The notes beneath the pieces are model-generated. The model made no database searches. It was not told the origin of the DNA and saw nothing but the letters and a program-made list of their open reading frames with translations. A DNA stretch of 64,000 nt from Nitrincola sp048264025 (GTDB taxonomy: Bacteria > Pseudomonadota > Gammaproteobacteria > Pseudomonadales > Balneatricaceae). A program made the position numbers and the translations under genes. The stretch lies in assembly GCF_048264025.1 (NCBI RefSeq), contig NZ_JBLXDN010000015.1:1-64000 (forward strand). Reading direction: 5' to 3'. This document shows, one piece after another, positions 43,963 through 53,228 of this stretch (within the stretch, counting starts at the first letter, position 1; each line of letters starts with the position of its first letter).

Positions 43963-44556
43963 ATGAGAACCAGTCGCGAAGAGAGCACACGCAACAGGGA
44001 AAAAATCATTGGAGCCGCCGGTAAACTTTTCCGGGAGCGCGGTCTTGATGGGGTCAGTGTTGCCGAAATCATGGCAACGGCCGGGCTCACACACGGCGGC
44101 TTCTACAGGCATTTCCCTTCAAAAGAAGCCCTGGCAGCTGAAGCCTGCGCACAAGTCGCTGAAAGAACCGACACCAACTGGTGTGATGCGCGCGATGCAG
44201 CGGCACAGGACGCTCTCAGGGCTTTAATCGATCGATACCTAACTACCGCGCATCGAGATACTCCCTCCCAAGGCTGCATTTACGCAGCACTCGGATGTGA
44301 AGTCGGACGCTCCAGCGACGAGTCTTTGCACCAGACATTCGCCGATGGGCTGGAAGGATTGATAAACATTCTCGCGGAAGCAAGCCCTGAACCAGATGTG
44401 GCTGAACGCCGCCGAGCAGCCATAGGACGCTTTGCCAGCATGGCGGGTGCACTGATTTTGGCACGTGCAACCAGAGATACCCCCCTGTCTGACGAGCTTC
44501 TGTCCGAAACTCATCTTTGGCTTGAGTCCACTAGTCAGCCGGTGCGCAGACAGTAA
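43963..44556 (+). CDS. TetR-family repressor
   Basis: 197 aa from the ATG at 43963 (MRTSREESTRNREKIIGAAG). TetR HTH: LFRERGLDGVSVAEIMATAG then LTHGGFYRHFPSKEALAAEA. The C-terminal all-helical ligand domain is of the type seen in YxaF/LmrA-like repressors (GCIYAALGCEVGRSS). It is followed 47 bp later by an MFS gene, so efflux or uptake control is likely. The inverted repeat upstream is its probable operator. Confidence 0.88.
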   Translation: MRTSREESTRNREKIIGAAGKLFRERGLDGVSVAEIMATAGLTHGGFYRHFPSKEALAAEACAQVAERTDTNWCDARDAAAQDALRALIDRYLTTAHRDTPSQGCIYAALGCEVGRSSDESLHQTFADGLEGLINILAEASPEPDVAERRRAAIGRFASMAGALILARATRDTPLSDELLSETHLWLESTSQPVRRQ

Positions 44557-44603
44557 AGACGCTTCTCCCCCACTCTAACCAGAGCGCCATTAGCAGGAAT
44601 GCC

Positions 44604-45872
44604 ATGAATACACTCACCACCGCAAAGCAGGATTCACTCTTCAATCCTGTTTTGATTGCCGGCTGCATCATCATTTTGATCAGCTTTTCCATACGGGCTT
44701 CTTTTGGCCTGTTCCAGATCCCGGTCGCCGAGGATTTTGGCTGGCTTCGCGAGGAATTTTCCTTTGCCATTGCAATACAAAACCTTTTTTGGGGTATCGG
44801 ACAACCACTGTTCGGCGCTATGGCAGAACGCTATGGTGACCGCAAGGGAATATTGGTCGGTGCTGCCTGCTATGTTGCAGGCTTGATTCTCTCATCTTTC
44901 GCCATCACCCCAGGACAACACCAGATGCTGGAGATGCTGGTTGGGTTCGGCATTGCGGGTACCGGCTTTGGCGTCATTCTTGCGGTAGTAGGTCGATCCG
45001 CCCCGGAGCGTCATCGCTCTATGGCCTTGGGCATTGCAACTGCAGCGGGGTCAGCAGGCCAGATCGTTGGCCCACCTGTGGCTCAACTGCTACTGAGCAC
45101 TATGGATTGGCAGTCGGTATTCATCGTTTTTGCCGGTTTTATAATTCTTTCGCTGCTGGCTTTACCGCTGATGCGAGTGCCGCCGGTGGAACAGCGCACT
45201 GAAAACGAAGCGTCAATGGGAACCGTGCTTAAGCAGGCGTTGAAGGATCCCACCTTCGCCTTTATTTTCATTGGCTTCTTTTCATGCGGTTATCAGCTGG
45301 CCTTTATCACGGCCCATTTTCCGGCGTTCATTTCAGAGATGTGTAGTGCAGTTGCACCCGGCAGTGTCATTCAATCGCTGGGGATTTCGTCTACCAGTAT
45401 GCTCGGCGCCGTTGCCATCGCGCTGATTGGCCTGTTCAATATCGGTGGCACCCTGCTCGCAGGCTGGCTTGGCCATCGATACTCACGCAAGTACCTGCTC
45501 GCCAGCATCTATCTCCTGCGCACAATCGTAGCTGCAGCCTTTATCTTGAATCCAATCACACCGGAAACCGTGTTGCTCTTCTCGATTGCTATGGGCTCTC
45601 TCTGGCTGGCCACTGTGCCGCTAACGTCGGGGCTGATCGCTCACATCTACGGACTCAAATACATGGGAACCCTCTACGGCATCGTGTTTTTCTCGCATCA
45701 GCTGGGTGGTTTTCTGGGCGTGTGGCTTGGCGGTCGTATGTATGACCTCTATGCGAACTACACGCTGGTATGGTGGATTGGTGTGGGGTTTGGCTTGCTG
45801 TCAGCCATCATCCATTTGCCGATTAAAGAAATGCCCTGGGCACAGGATGGCCGTCGACTACAGACTGCTTAA
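44604..45872 (+). CDS. MFS transporter
   Basis: 422 aa, about 12 membrane helices. The MFS loop motif appears as GAMAERYGDRKG (about 72-83), with the repeated half motif GHRYSRKY in the second half. The N-terminal GLFQIPVAEDFGWLREEFSF is typical of the oxalate/formate-antiporter-like (MCT-like) group, which moves monocarboxylates. With the TetR gene upstream it could be an acid importer or a drug exporter; the sequence does not decide. Confidence 0.85.
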   Translation: MNTLTTAKQDSLFNPVLIAGCIIILISFSIRASFGLFQIPVAEDFGWLREEFSFAIAIQNLFWGIGQPLFGAMAERYGDRKGILVGAACYVAGLILSSFAITPGQHQMLEMLVGFGIAGTGFGVILAVVGRSAPERHRSMALGIATAAGSAGQIVGPPVAQLLLSTMDWQSVFIVFAGFIILSLLALPLMRVPPVEQRTENEASMGTVLKQALKDPTFAFIFIGFFSCGYQLAFITAHFPAFISEMCSAVAPGSVIQSLGISSTSMLGAVAIALIGLFNIGGTLLAGWLGHRYSRKYLLASIYLLRTIVAAAFILNPITPETVLLFSIAMGSLWLATVPLTSGLIAHIYGLKYMGTLYGIVFFSHQLGGFLGVWLGGRMYDLYANYTLVWWIGVGFGLLSAIIHLPIKEMPWAQDGRRLQTA

Positions 45873-46125
45873 TCCTTGTCACAGGCGATGACCCTGGTCG
45901 TGTGCATATGCTGTATCCACATACTCCAGATGGTGTGGATACAGCGAATCATGGCGAAACCAGTAACGCTTACCTGCTTGTTTGCCAGTGATACTCCATT
46001 TGGCGGACAACATCCTTGGCCAACTCAAGAGACTCCAGTTGCGAGACCAGAAACAGGCTCATATTGATTCCCGCTGTTTGGCGTGCAATACCTTGCCGAC
46101 TACTACTTTGCCTCAGACGTAGTCA

Positions 46126-47226
46126 TTAGATCCTCTTTCGAGTGTAGTTTTTTCCCTTACGTAACAGCGCTAGAACCGCACGTGAAGCAGGAGATAGAAG
46201 GTCTTCGCCTCGGTGAATCAGTCCATAAGGTTCGAGTATCCTGGACAGATCACGCTGCAAACGTGCTTCAACTGCTACATACCCTACCATGCCATATTTC
46301 ATGTAGTGAACTACCACTGCTTCGGGCAGCAACGTAAGCATGTCATTTTTTTCAAGTAGGTTGGTAACAACCAGGAGGTTTTCTGCAGTAACGATATGAT
46401 TGGGAAGGTTCAGACCGCTACGTTGAAACATCGCTTCGAACTCTGTCCTCATAACACTCCCAGAGGGTGGGAGTACCCACTCTTTATCCTGAAGATCCAC
46501 CAGTGATAGCCGTGCACCCTGCTTGATTAGCGGGTGTTCTCTTCGTGCACACACAACTACCGGCTCAGGCGAATATGGCTGGGGGTAGGCCGGATCGGGA
46601 TAATTCGACTGAGAAAAAAATGGTGATCCGCCTCCAGCCTCACCCGGATAGACAGGGTCAGGATATTCAGGCTGAGGAAAAGCTGACTTATGATGCATGG
46701 GCTCGTAGCAAAAGTTTAGATGCGCAAATGCATGCTGGATACGCGCCACTAGAATATCCAACTCACCATCTTTAAGTATCCCCAGCAACTCCTCACTGGA
46801 TCCAGTGCGAATAGTGATTTCAAGATCGGGGTGCGTCTCTCGAACGCGGTTGATAGTTTCAGGAATCAGATCAGTACTTGGCGTCAGTACTGTTCCGATA
46901 CGAACATGTCCGCTCAACCCCTGGCGAATCGAAGCAACTTCATCATATGCATTATCCAATGTTGTGAGCATCGTACGAGCATAACGAATCATCGTTTCAC
47001 CATATATCGTCGGTATTACACCGCGCGGATGGCGCTGAAAAAGCTCTACATCTAACCCTTCTTCAAGTTCTTTCAGTAGTTTAGATATAGCAGGCTGCGA
47101 GATCCCTAGCCCCTCCGCAGCATGGTTTAAATTGGCTGTCTCACCCAACGCCGCAAGAACCAGCAGGTGCCGGTGTTTCAGCTTCGCTCTGATAAACCAG
47201 TCAGTGTTAATCGTACGCATAATCAC
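46126..47226 (-). CDS. LysR-family regulator with a Pro/Tyr-rich insertion
   Basis: 366 aa, about 50-60 longer than a normal LysR protein. HTH at about 17-80 (LKHRHLLVLAALGETANLNH, GLGISQPAISKLLKELEEGL). The effector domain begins at about 110 (SGHVRIGTVLTPSTDLIPET). At about 182-222 an insertion reads FPQPEYPDPVYPGEAGGGSP and NYPDPAYPQPYSPEP before the fold resumes (VVVCARREHPLIKQG). It is divergent from the pentonate TRAP operon and so the likely sugar-acid sensor (GbpR/GguR-like role, inferred). Confidence 0.85.
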   Translation of the reverse strand: MIMRTINTDWFIRAKLKHRHLLVLAALGETANLNHAAEGLGISQPAISKLLKELEEGLDVELFQRHPRGVIPTIYGETMIRYARTMLTTLDNAYDEVASIRQGLSGHVRIGTVLTPSTDLIPETINRVRETHPDLEITIRTGSSEELLGILKDGELDILVARIQHAFAHLNFCYEPMHHKSAFPQPEYPDPVYPGEAGGGSPFFSQSNYPDPAYPQPYSPEPVVVCARREHPLIKQGARLSLVDLQDKEWVLPPSGSVMRTEFEAMFQRSGLNLPNHIVTAENLLVVTNLLEKNDMLTLLPEAVVVHYMKYGMVGYVAVEARLQRDLSRILEPYGLIHRGEDLLSPASRAVLALLRKGKNYTRKRI

Positions 47227-47231
47227 TCAGA

Positions 47232-47249
47232 TATATTCATTTGAATATA
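47232..47249. promoter_or_regulatory. LysR-type inverted repeat between LysR and dctP
   Basis: TATATTC-ATTT-GAATATA, 7-bp arms with a 4-bp centre, located 6 bp before the LysR start and 133 bp before dctP. It contains the T-N11-A form usual for LysR binding sites, consistent with autorepression and activation of the operon. Confidence 0.6.
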
Positions 47250-47381
47250 CTTAAGCCCAAATTTAGTATTTGTTCAACATACCTCTCTATCTTACTCTCC
47301 TCCATGCTCTCTCGACATACCAGACTCATGGTTTCACCAAAACTGGTCTCACGATAAAAACAACAATCGGAGTATTTAAGG

Positions 47382-48410
47382 ATGAGTAAACATCACTTCC
47401 GTCCTGTTGCAGCAATTACCGGGCTTGCAGCAGTTATAGCATTATCCACGAGCCTGTCTGCCCAGGCATCACAGCTGTGGAAATTCCAAACCAACCTCAA
47501 TGCAGGTGACGATCAGTTCAAGATTGCGGAAGGCTGGGCGAAGTCGGTTTCTGAAAAAAGCGGTGGGGAAATCGAAATTGAGCTCTTACCGAGCAGCTCA
47601 ATCGTCGGCAATAATGAAACACTTGACGCCGTTGGCGCAGGCATACTTCAGGGCCATATCACAGACCCGAGCTACTTCGCCGGTAAGAACCCTGCCTTCG
47701 CCGTTTACGGCAACATGGTTGGTGCCTGGTCTGACCCTTATCAGTTTCTCGATTACATGCGTAACTATGGTGGCGAAGAACGTTACAACGCTCTGATAGA
47801 GCCTTACAACGTTCACCTGATTCGCGCCGGGGCCATGATTCCCGAAGCATTGATCACCAAACGTAAAATCGAGACTATGGAGGACTTTAAGGGCCTGAAA
47901 ATCCGCGCCCCCGAAGGCATGGTCTCCAACATCTTCCAGTTGGCCGGTGCGGCCCCGGTGAACCTACCCACCTCAGAGGTTTATACCGCACTTGAAAAAG
48001 GCGTCATCGACGCTGCGGACTACACCGTATTTGCCACCAACTACACCCAAGGTTATCACAAGTACGCCCCAGCAGCGGCTTACCCGGGTTTCCACTCTAT
48101 GCCGATGATAGGCATATCCCTAAACAAAGACATCTGGGAAAGCCTCTCTGCAGACGATCAGAAGATGCTGGAGGATTCCGTCGATGAGTTTGTCGACGCG
48201 CTCAATATAAAACTAACCGCAGCAGATCAGGAACAGGTCAAGATCGCTAAGGAAAACGGCGTGACTATCAGCACTCTGTCACCTGAAGAGCTGAAGAAAT
48301 TCCGCGCTGCTGCACAGCAAGAATGGAACAATTGGCGTGAAAAAACCCCGGCCGCTAAAGAGGCCGTGGAGAGCATTACTGCTTACCTGAAGCAGAACAA
48401 CCTGCTCTAA
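47382..48410 (+). CDS. dctP: TRAP solute-binding protein (sugar-acid type)
   Basis: 342 aa with a signal peptide (MSKHHFRPVAAITGLAAVIA, cleavage after SAQAS). DctP-fold segments: LWKFQTNLNAGDDQFKIAEG, the ligand-site arginine region FKGLKIRAPEGMVSNIFQLA, and EVYTALEKGVIDAADYTVFA. First gene of the operon dctPQM-dehydratase-AraD1-dehydrogenase, so it most likely binds a C5 aldonate such as arabinonate or xylonate. The ligand is inferred from the enzymes. Confidence 0.9.
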   Translation: MSKHHFRPVAAITGLAAVIALSTSLSAQASQLWKFQTNLNAGDDQFKIAEGWAKSVSEKSGGEIEIELLPSSSIVGNNETLDAVGAGILQGHITDPSYFAGKNPAFAVYGNMVGAWSDPYQFLDYMRNYGGEERYNALIEPYNVHLIRAGAMIPEALITKRKIETMEDFKGLKIRAPEGMVSNIFQLAGAAPVNLPTSEVYTALEKGVIDAADYTVFATNYTQGYHKYAPAAAYPGFHSMPMIGISLNKDIWESLSADDQKMLEDSVDEFVDALNIKLTAADQEQVKIAKENGVTISTLSPEELKKFRAAAQQEWNNWREKTPAAKEAVESITAYLKQNNLL

Positions 48411-48461
48411 ACCTCTGCAAAACGGTCCGCCTGTTGGCGGGCCACTGACCGGACAATTCCC

Positions 48462-49055
48462 ATGAGTAAATACCACCATCCCTCCGAATCGGAGCAGGAG
48501 CTGAGCGGCCTGCACGCCAGTAGTGAGCTGGACTCGCCACTTCCCGATGCTGATCAGGAGATCACAGCAATGGACCGGCTGGTAGAAAAGGCTGGAAAGC
48601 TCTGTGCCTGGCTGGTGCTGATTGCAATGGCAATCAGCGTTTACGAAGTAATCATGCGCTATGTCTTCAATTCGCCAACGACCTGGGTACACGAAACTAC
48701 GACTTTCCTGGTCGCAGCGATCTTTGCCCTTGGCGGCCCCTACACGCTGGCGCGTAATCGACATATCCAGATCAACGTGCTGCACGACATTCTGCCACAG
48801 GGCGGACGCCGCTGGTTGAAGCTGGTGCAATTGCTGCTCGGCATCGGTTTCTGTGTGGCGATCGGCTATGCCGCCTGGGTACTTGCCTGGAACGCAACCC
48901 ACACACCGGGTGGTGAATGGCGTCTGCAGACATCCGGCTCTTCCTGGAACTCACCACTGCCTGCGTTCACCAAATTGATCGTGCTTCTTTCTGTTGTACT
49001 GATGGCTGTCCAGCTGTTGGTCCGGTTCGGCGCGTTTTTCCGCCGCAAACCCTGA
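48462..49055 (+). CDS. dctQ: TRAP transporter small membrane subunit
   Basis: 197 aa. A polar N-terminal extension (HHPSESEQELSGLHASSELD) of about 40 residues precedes four membrane helices. The DctQ signature is VYEVIMRYVFNSPTTWVHET (R/W after the first helix) and ALGGPYTLARNRHIQINVLH. It forms the membrane complex with DctM. It follows dctP by 52 bp and precedes dctM by 20 bp. Confidence 0.9.
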   Translation: MSKYHHPSESEQELSGLHASSELDSPLPDADQEITAMDRLVEKAGKLCAWLVLIAMAISVYEVIMRYVFNSPTTWVHETTTFLVAAIFALGGPYTLARNRHIQINVLHDILPQGGRRWLKLVQLLLGIGFCVAIGYAAWVLAWNATHTPGGEWRLQTSGSSWNSPLPAFTKLIVLLSVVLMAVQLLVRFGAFFRRKP

Positions 49056-49074
49056 TAGCTGCGAGTAATTCCCG

Positions 49075-50373
49075 ATGACTATCGAAATAGCAACTTACCT
49101 ACTGATCTCGTCGATATTCGGCTTGCTCATTATCGGTATTCCGCTGGCCTTCGTAACAGGCTTGGTCGCGGTTCTGTTTACACTGGGTTGGTTCGGCCCT
49201 AATGCGATTCCGCTGGTTGGCAGCCGGATCTACGGATTTATCACTGAGTACTCCCTGGTGGCCGTACCGATGTTTGTCTTTATGGCAGGTCTTCTCGACC
49301 GTTCCGGCATGGCCAGAGATCTATTCAACTCTATGCGGGTTTTCTCCGGCCGCCTCCCAGGCGGTGTAGCGGTACAAACACTGGTAGTGGCATTCTTCCT
49401 TGCAGCCATCTCCGGCATCATCGGCGGTGAAATCGTCCTATTGGGCGTCCTCGCCCTTCCGCAGATGCTCCGTCTAGGCTACGACAAACGGATAGCCATC
49501 GGCGTAGTTTGTGCTGGCGGCTCCCTTGGCACCATGGTTCCACCGTCTATCGTCCTGATTATTTACGGCTTGATTTCCAGCGTCTCGATTGCAGATCTGT
49601 TCAAAGCCGCATTTATCCCGGCATTCATCCTGATGGGTGCTTATATGGCTTACGTTATTTTTATGTGCGCCAGAAACCCTGCTATGGGCGGAGCTCACAT
49701 CACTGAAGAAGATCAGCCCAAAATCAGTTTTAAGGAAGCGGTAAAAGGGATCTCCGGTCCGCTAATCATTGCTGGCATGGTGCTTGGTTCAATTTACGGT
49801 GGTATCGCTTCAGTAACAGAGGCTGCAGCTATGGGCGCGGCAGGTGTACTGGCAGCAGTGAAACTGCGCGGCGAGTTCAGCTTCAAGCTGCTGAGAGACA
49901 GCCTGACTCAGACGCTGGAAACCTGCGGCATGATCGTCTGGATCGGTATCGGCGCGGCTTGCCTGGTCGGCGTCTATAACCTGATGGGCGGTAACCGCTT
50001 TGTATCCAACGCCATTCTTGGGCTCGACGTCGCACCGATCCTCATCATCATGGTAATGATGCTGATCTTCCTTCTACTCGGTATGTTCTTGGACTGGATC
50101 GGCATTGCCATGCTCTGCTTGCCGATATTTGTACCGATCGTAGTGCAGCTTGGCTTCAACCCGGTGTGGTTCGGCATTTTGTTCGCCATCAACATGCAGG
50201 TGTCCTACATCAGCCCGCCCTTTGGCCCTGCCGCCTTTTATCTCAAGAGCGTGGCGCCACCAGACATATCCCTGAAAGACATCTTCGGATCGATGGTGCC
50301 CTTCATCGTCATCCAGCTCTGCGTCCTCGGTCTGATGCTCGCCTATCCCGAGATGACAACCTGGGCACTTTAA
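49075..50373 (+). CDS. dctM: TRAP transporter large membrane subunit
   Basis: 432 aa with 12-13 hydrophobic segments and the DctM hallmarks: FVFMAGLLDRSGMARDLFNS, GGSLGTMVPPSIVLIIYGLI and FLDWIGIAMLCLPIFVPIVV, plus ISPPFGPAAFYL near the end. It is the ion-coupled transport subunit. The downstream dehydratase starts 66 bp later. Confidence 0.93.
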   Translation: MTIEIATYLLISSIFGLLIIGIPLAFVTGLVAVLFTLGWFGPNAIPLVGSRIYGFITEYSLVAVPMFVFMAGLLDRSGMARDLFNSMRVFSGRLPGGVAVQTLVVAFFLAAISGIIGGEIVLLGVLALPQMLRLGYDKRIAIGVVCAGGSLGTMVPPSIVLIIYGLISSVSIADLFKAAFIPAFILMGAYMAYVIFMCARNPAMGGAHITEEDQPKISFKEAVKGISGPLIIAGMVLGSIYGGIASVTEAAAMGAAGVLAAVKLRGEFSFKLLRDSLTQTLETCGMIVWIGIGAACLVGVYNLMGGNRFVSNAILGLDVAPILIIMVMMLIFLLLGMFLDWIGIAMLCLPIFVPIVVQLGFNPVWFGILFAINMQVSYISPPFGPAAFYLKSVAPPDISLKDIFGSMVPFIVIQLCVLGLMLAYPEMTTWAL

Positions 50374-50438
50374 CCCTGTACCCCAACTTTTACCCCGGCC
50401 CAGCACGGGCGGGTGATCCCGAATAAGAGGCAATAATC

Positions 50439-52181
50439 ATGAAAAAGAAGACAGACCTGCGTTCAGCACAGTGGTTTGGCACCATCGACAAAAACGGCTT
50501 TATGTACCGCTCCTGGATGAAAAACCAAGGTACTCCTGATCATGAGTTCCAGGGCAAGCCGATCATCGGCATCTGCAATACTTGGTCTGAACTGACACCC
50601 TGTAATGCTCACTTCCGTCGTATTGCCGACCGCGTAAAACAGGGTGTACTGGAAGCCGGCGGCTACCCGGTGGAGTTCCCAGTATTCTCCAACGGTGAAT
50701 CCAACCTGCGCCCCACCGCCATGTTCACCCGAAATCTCGCAAGTATGGATGTGGAGGAAGCGATCCGCGGCAACCCAGTTGATGCTGTTGTATTGCTGGC
50801 TGGTTGTGACAAAACCACTCCGGCCCTACTGATGGGGGCTGCAAGCTGCGATATTCCGGCCATTCTCGTCACCGGAGGGCCGATGCTGAACGGCAAGCAC
50901 AAGGGAAAAACCATCGGTTCCGGCACCGCGGTATGGCAGCTTCATGAAGAGGTAAAAGCCGGCAAGATCTCCATTGAAGAGTTCCTCAGCGCTGAGCGCA
51001 GCATGTCCCGCTCAGAAGGCACCTGTAATACTATGGGTACCGCATCCACCATGGCCTGCATGGCAGAATCCTTGGGCGTTACTCTGCCTTATAACGCAGC
51101 TATTCCAGCCGTTGATGCCTCTCGTTACACCCTAGCGCACCTATCCGGCATGCGTATCGTCGACATGGTCTGGGAAGACCTGCGTCTCTCCAAGCTGCTG
51201 ACCCGTGAAGCATTCGAGAACGCCATCCGCACTAATGCAGCCATCGGCGGCTCCACCAACGCCGCTATCCACCTTAAGGCCATTGCCGGGCGCATCGGTG
51301 TGGATCTGGAACTGGATGACTGGACCCGTATCGGCCGCGGCACCCCAACCATCCTCGACCTGATGCCCTCAGGCCGTTTTCTGATGGAAGACTTCTGTTA
51401 CGCAGGTGGTCTCCCGGCAGTACTGCGCACGCTTGGCGATGCCGATCTTCTGCCGCATAAAGACGCCTTGACCGCAAACGGCAAGACTTTGTGGGAAAAC
51501 GTCTGCAACGCGGACAACTACAACACCGAGGTGATCCGCACACTCGACAACCCGCTGGTCGATGATGGTGGTCTTTGTATTCTACGCGGCAACCTGGCAC
51601 CCCGCGGCGCCGTGCTCAAACCGTCTGCAGCCAGCCCGCACTTGATGCAGCACCGCGGTAAAGCCGTAGTGTTTGAAGACTTTGACGATTACAAAGCCCG
51701 CATCGCTGATCCGGATCTGGATGTGGATGAAAACTCCGTCATGGTCCTGAAGAACTGCGGCCCGCGCGGATATCCTGGCATGGCAGAGGTCGGCAACATG
51801 GGCCTTCCGCCTAAGCTGCTGGAACGTGGCATCACCGACATGGTCCGTATCTCAGACGCCCGCATGAGTGGTACCGCCTACGGTACCGTTGTACTACACA
51901 CCGCGCCGGAAACAGCCGTTGGCGGCCCGATTGCCATTGTGCAAAACGGCGATTGGATCGAGCTGGATTCCGCCAACGGCGCACTCAACATCGATATCTC
52001 CGATGAAGAGCTGCAGGCACGGCTAGACAAACACAATGCAGAAAAACCGGTAAACCCACTAATCGCCCAGGGCGGCTACCGCAGCCTCTACATCGAGCAT
52101 GTGATGCAGGCAGACGATGGCTGCGACTTTGATTTCCTTGTCGGTTGCCGCGGTTCCGACGTGCCGCGCCACTCTCACTGA
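50439..52181 (+). CDS. IlvD/Edd-family pentonate dehydratase (arabinonate/xylonate type)
   Basis: 580 aa. Fe-S ligands C55, C123 (AGCDKTTP) and C196 (GTCNTMGTAS) match the spacing of L-arabinonate dehydratase (59/127/200) with a constant offset of four. The start FGTIDKNGFMYRSWMKNQGT and the ending VGCRGSDVPRHSH are typical of the sugar-acid branch rather than dihydroxy-acid (IlvD) or phosphogluconate (Edd) enzymes. It dehydrates a pentonate to 2-keto-3-deoxypentonate. Mg2+ and a [2Fe-2S] cluster are needed in characterised relatives. Which pentonate it prefers cannot be read from the sequence. Confidence 0.88.
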   Translation: MKKKTDLRSAQWFGTIDKNGFMYRSWMKNQGTPDHEFQGKPIIGICNTWSELTPCNAHFRRIADRVKQGVLEAGGYPVEFPVFSNGESNLRPTAMFTRNLASMDVEEAIRGNPVDAVVLLAGCDKTTPALLMGAASCDIPAILVTGGPMLNGKHKGKTIGSGTAVWQLHEEVKAGKISIEEFLSAERSMSRSEGTCNTMGTASTMACMAESLGVTLPYNAAIPAVDASRYTLAHLSGMRIVDMVWEDLRLSKLLTREAFENAIRTNAAIGGSTNAAIHLKAIAGRIGVDLELDDWTRIGRGTPTILDLMPSGRFLMEDFCYAGGLPAVLRTLGDADLLPHKDALTANGKTLWENVCNADNYNTEVIRTLDNPLVDDGGLCILRGNLAPRGAVLKPSAASPHLMQHRGKAVVFEDFDDYKARIADPDLDVDENSVMVLKNCGPRGYPGMAEVGNMGLPPKLLERGITDMVRISDARMSGTAYGTVVLHTAPETAVGGPIAIVQNGDWIELDSANGALNIDISDEELQARLDKHNAEKPVNPLIAQGGYRSLYIEHVMQADDGCDFDFLVGCRGSDVPRHSH

Positions 52182-52210
52182 TGTCTGACTCCAACATCGA
52201 GGAACGCACA

Positions 52211-53212
52211 ATGATTCGTCTTATTCAGTATATGGATTCAGACAACCAGCGCCGCGTCGGTATCGTCGATACCGTTGGCGGCGAGCAGATTCAGCGAATC
52301 CAGGGCGCTGTCAGTGTTTACTCACTGGCGCAGCAAGCTATCGAGAATTCCAGCGATCTTGAAACATTGATCAAAAGCCTCCCAACCAGTACCGAGGAAG
52401 CTTCGCTCAGCTCCTTGCTTGAAGCCAAATGCGTGTTGGCACCTTTAGACCACCCGGATCCTGCTCACCTTTATGTCACCGGTACCGGCCTCACCCATAC
52501 CGGAAGCGCCGATACTCGTGACAAGATGCACACCGCCGACAGTGCAGAGATACAGCAGTCAGATTCCATGAAAATGTTTCGCATGGGCCTGGAAGGTGGT
52601 AAACCCGCCACTGGCGAAGCCGGTGTTCAGCCGGAATGGTTCTACAAGGGTGACGGCAGCATTGTCGTGCACCCTGAGCACACCTTCGCGATCCCCTCAT
52701 TCAGCTTGGATGCGAGCGAAGAACCTGAGCTGGTCGGCTGCTATCTGAATGGACCGGACGGAACGCCTTATCGCATCGGCTATGCGTTGGGTAACGAATT
52801 GTCCGACCACATCACCGAGCGCGAAAACTACTTGTTTCTGGCCCATTCCAAGCTGCGAGTCTGTTCATTCGGACCCGAGCTGCTGATCGGTGAGCTACCC
52901 GAGGATATTCAGGGCACCAGCCGCATCCGCCGAAATGGTGAGCTGGTCTGGGAGAAGGCCTTCGCCAGTGGTGAAGCAAACATGTCGCACACCTTTGCCA
53001 ACCTGGAACACCACCACTTCAAATACAAACTGTTCTGCCGCCCAGGCGATATACACCTGCACTACTTCGGTACCGCGACCCTGAGTTTTGCGGATATGCG
53101 TACAGAAGCAGGCGATCAGTTTGAAATCCGTGCCGATGCATTTGGTAAACCGCTACGCAACAACTGGGAAGTGGTCCAGGAACCGGACTGCGTCACTGTA
53201 AAAACGCTCTGA
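52211..53212 (+). CDS. AraD1-family (GguC-like, fumarylacetoacetase-fold) protein
   Basis: 333 aa from the ATG at 52211, preceded by GAGGAACGC. FAH-fold segments: LYVTGTGLTHTGSADTRDKM, QPEWFYKGDGSIVVHPEHTF, the metal-site EEPELVGCYLNG, and GYALGNELSDHITERENYLF. AraD1 proteins act on 2-keto-3-deoxypentonate in non-phosphorylative arabinose/xylose routes, most likely dehydrating it to 2-oxoglutarate semialdehyde. It overlaps no gene and lies 29 bp after the dehydratase and 16 bp before the dehydrogenase. Confidence 0.85.
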   Translation: MIRLIQYMDSDNQRRVGIVDTVGGEQIQRIQGAVSVYSLAQQAIENSSDLETLIKSLPTSTEEASLSSLLEAKCVLAPLDHPDPAHLYVTGTGLTHTGSADTRDKMHTADSAEIQQSDSMKMFRMGLEGGKPATGEAGVQPEWFYKGDGSIVVHPEHTFAIPSFSLDASEEPELVGCYLNGPDGTPYRIGYALGNELSDHITERENYLFLAHSKLRVCSFGPELLIGELPEDIQGTSRIRRNGELVWEKAFASGEANMSHTFANLEHHHFKYKLFCRPGDIHLHYFGTATLSFADMRTEAGDQFEIRADAFGKPLRNNWEVVQEPDCVTVKTL

Positions 53213-53228
53213 ATCCTAGGAGGAAACT

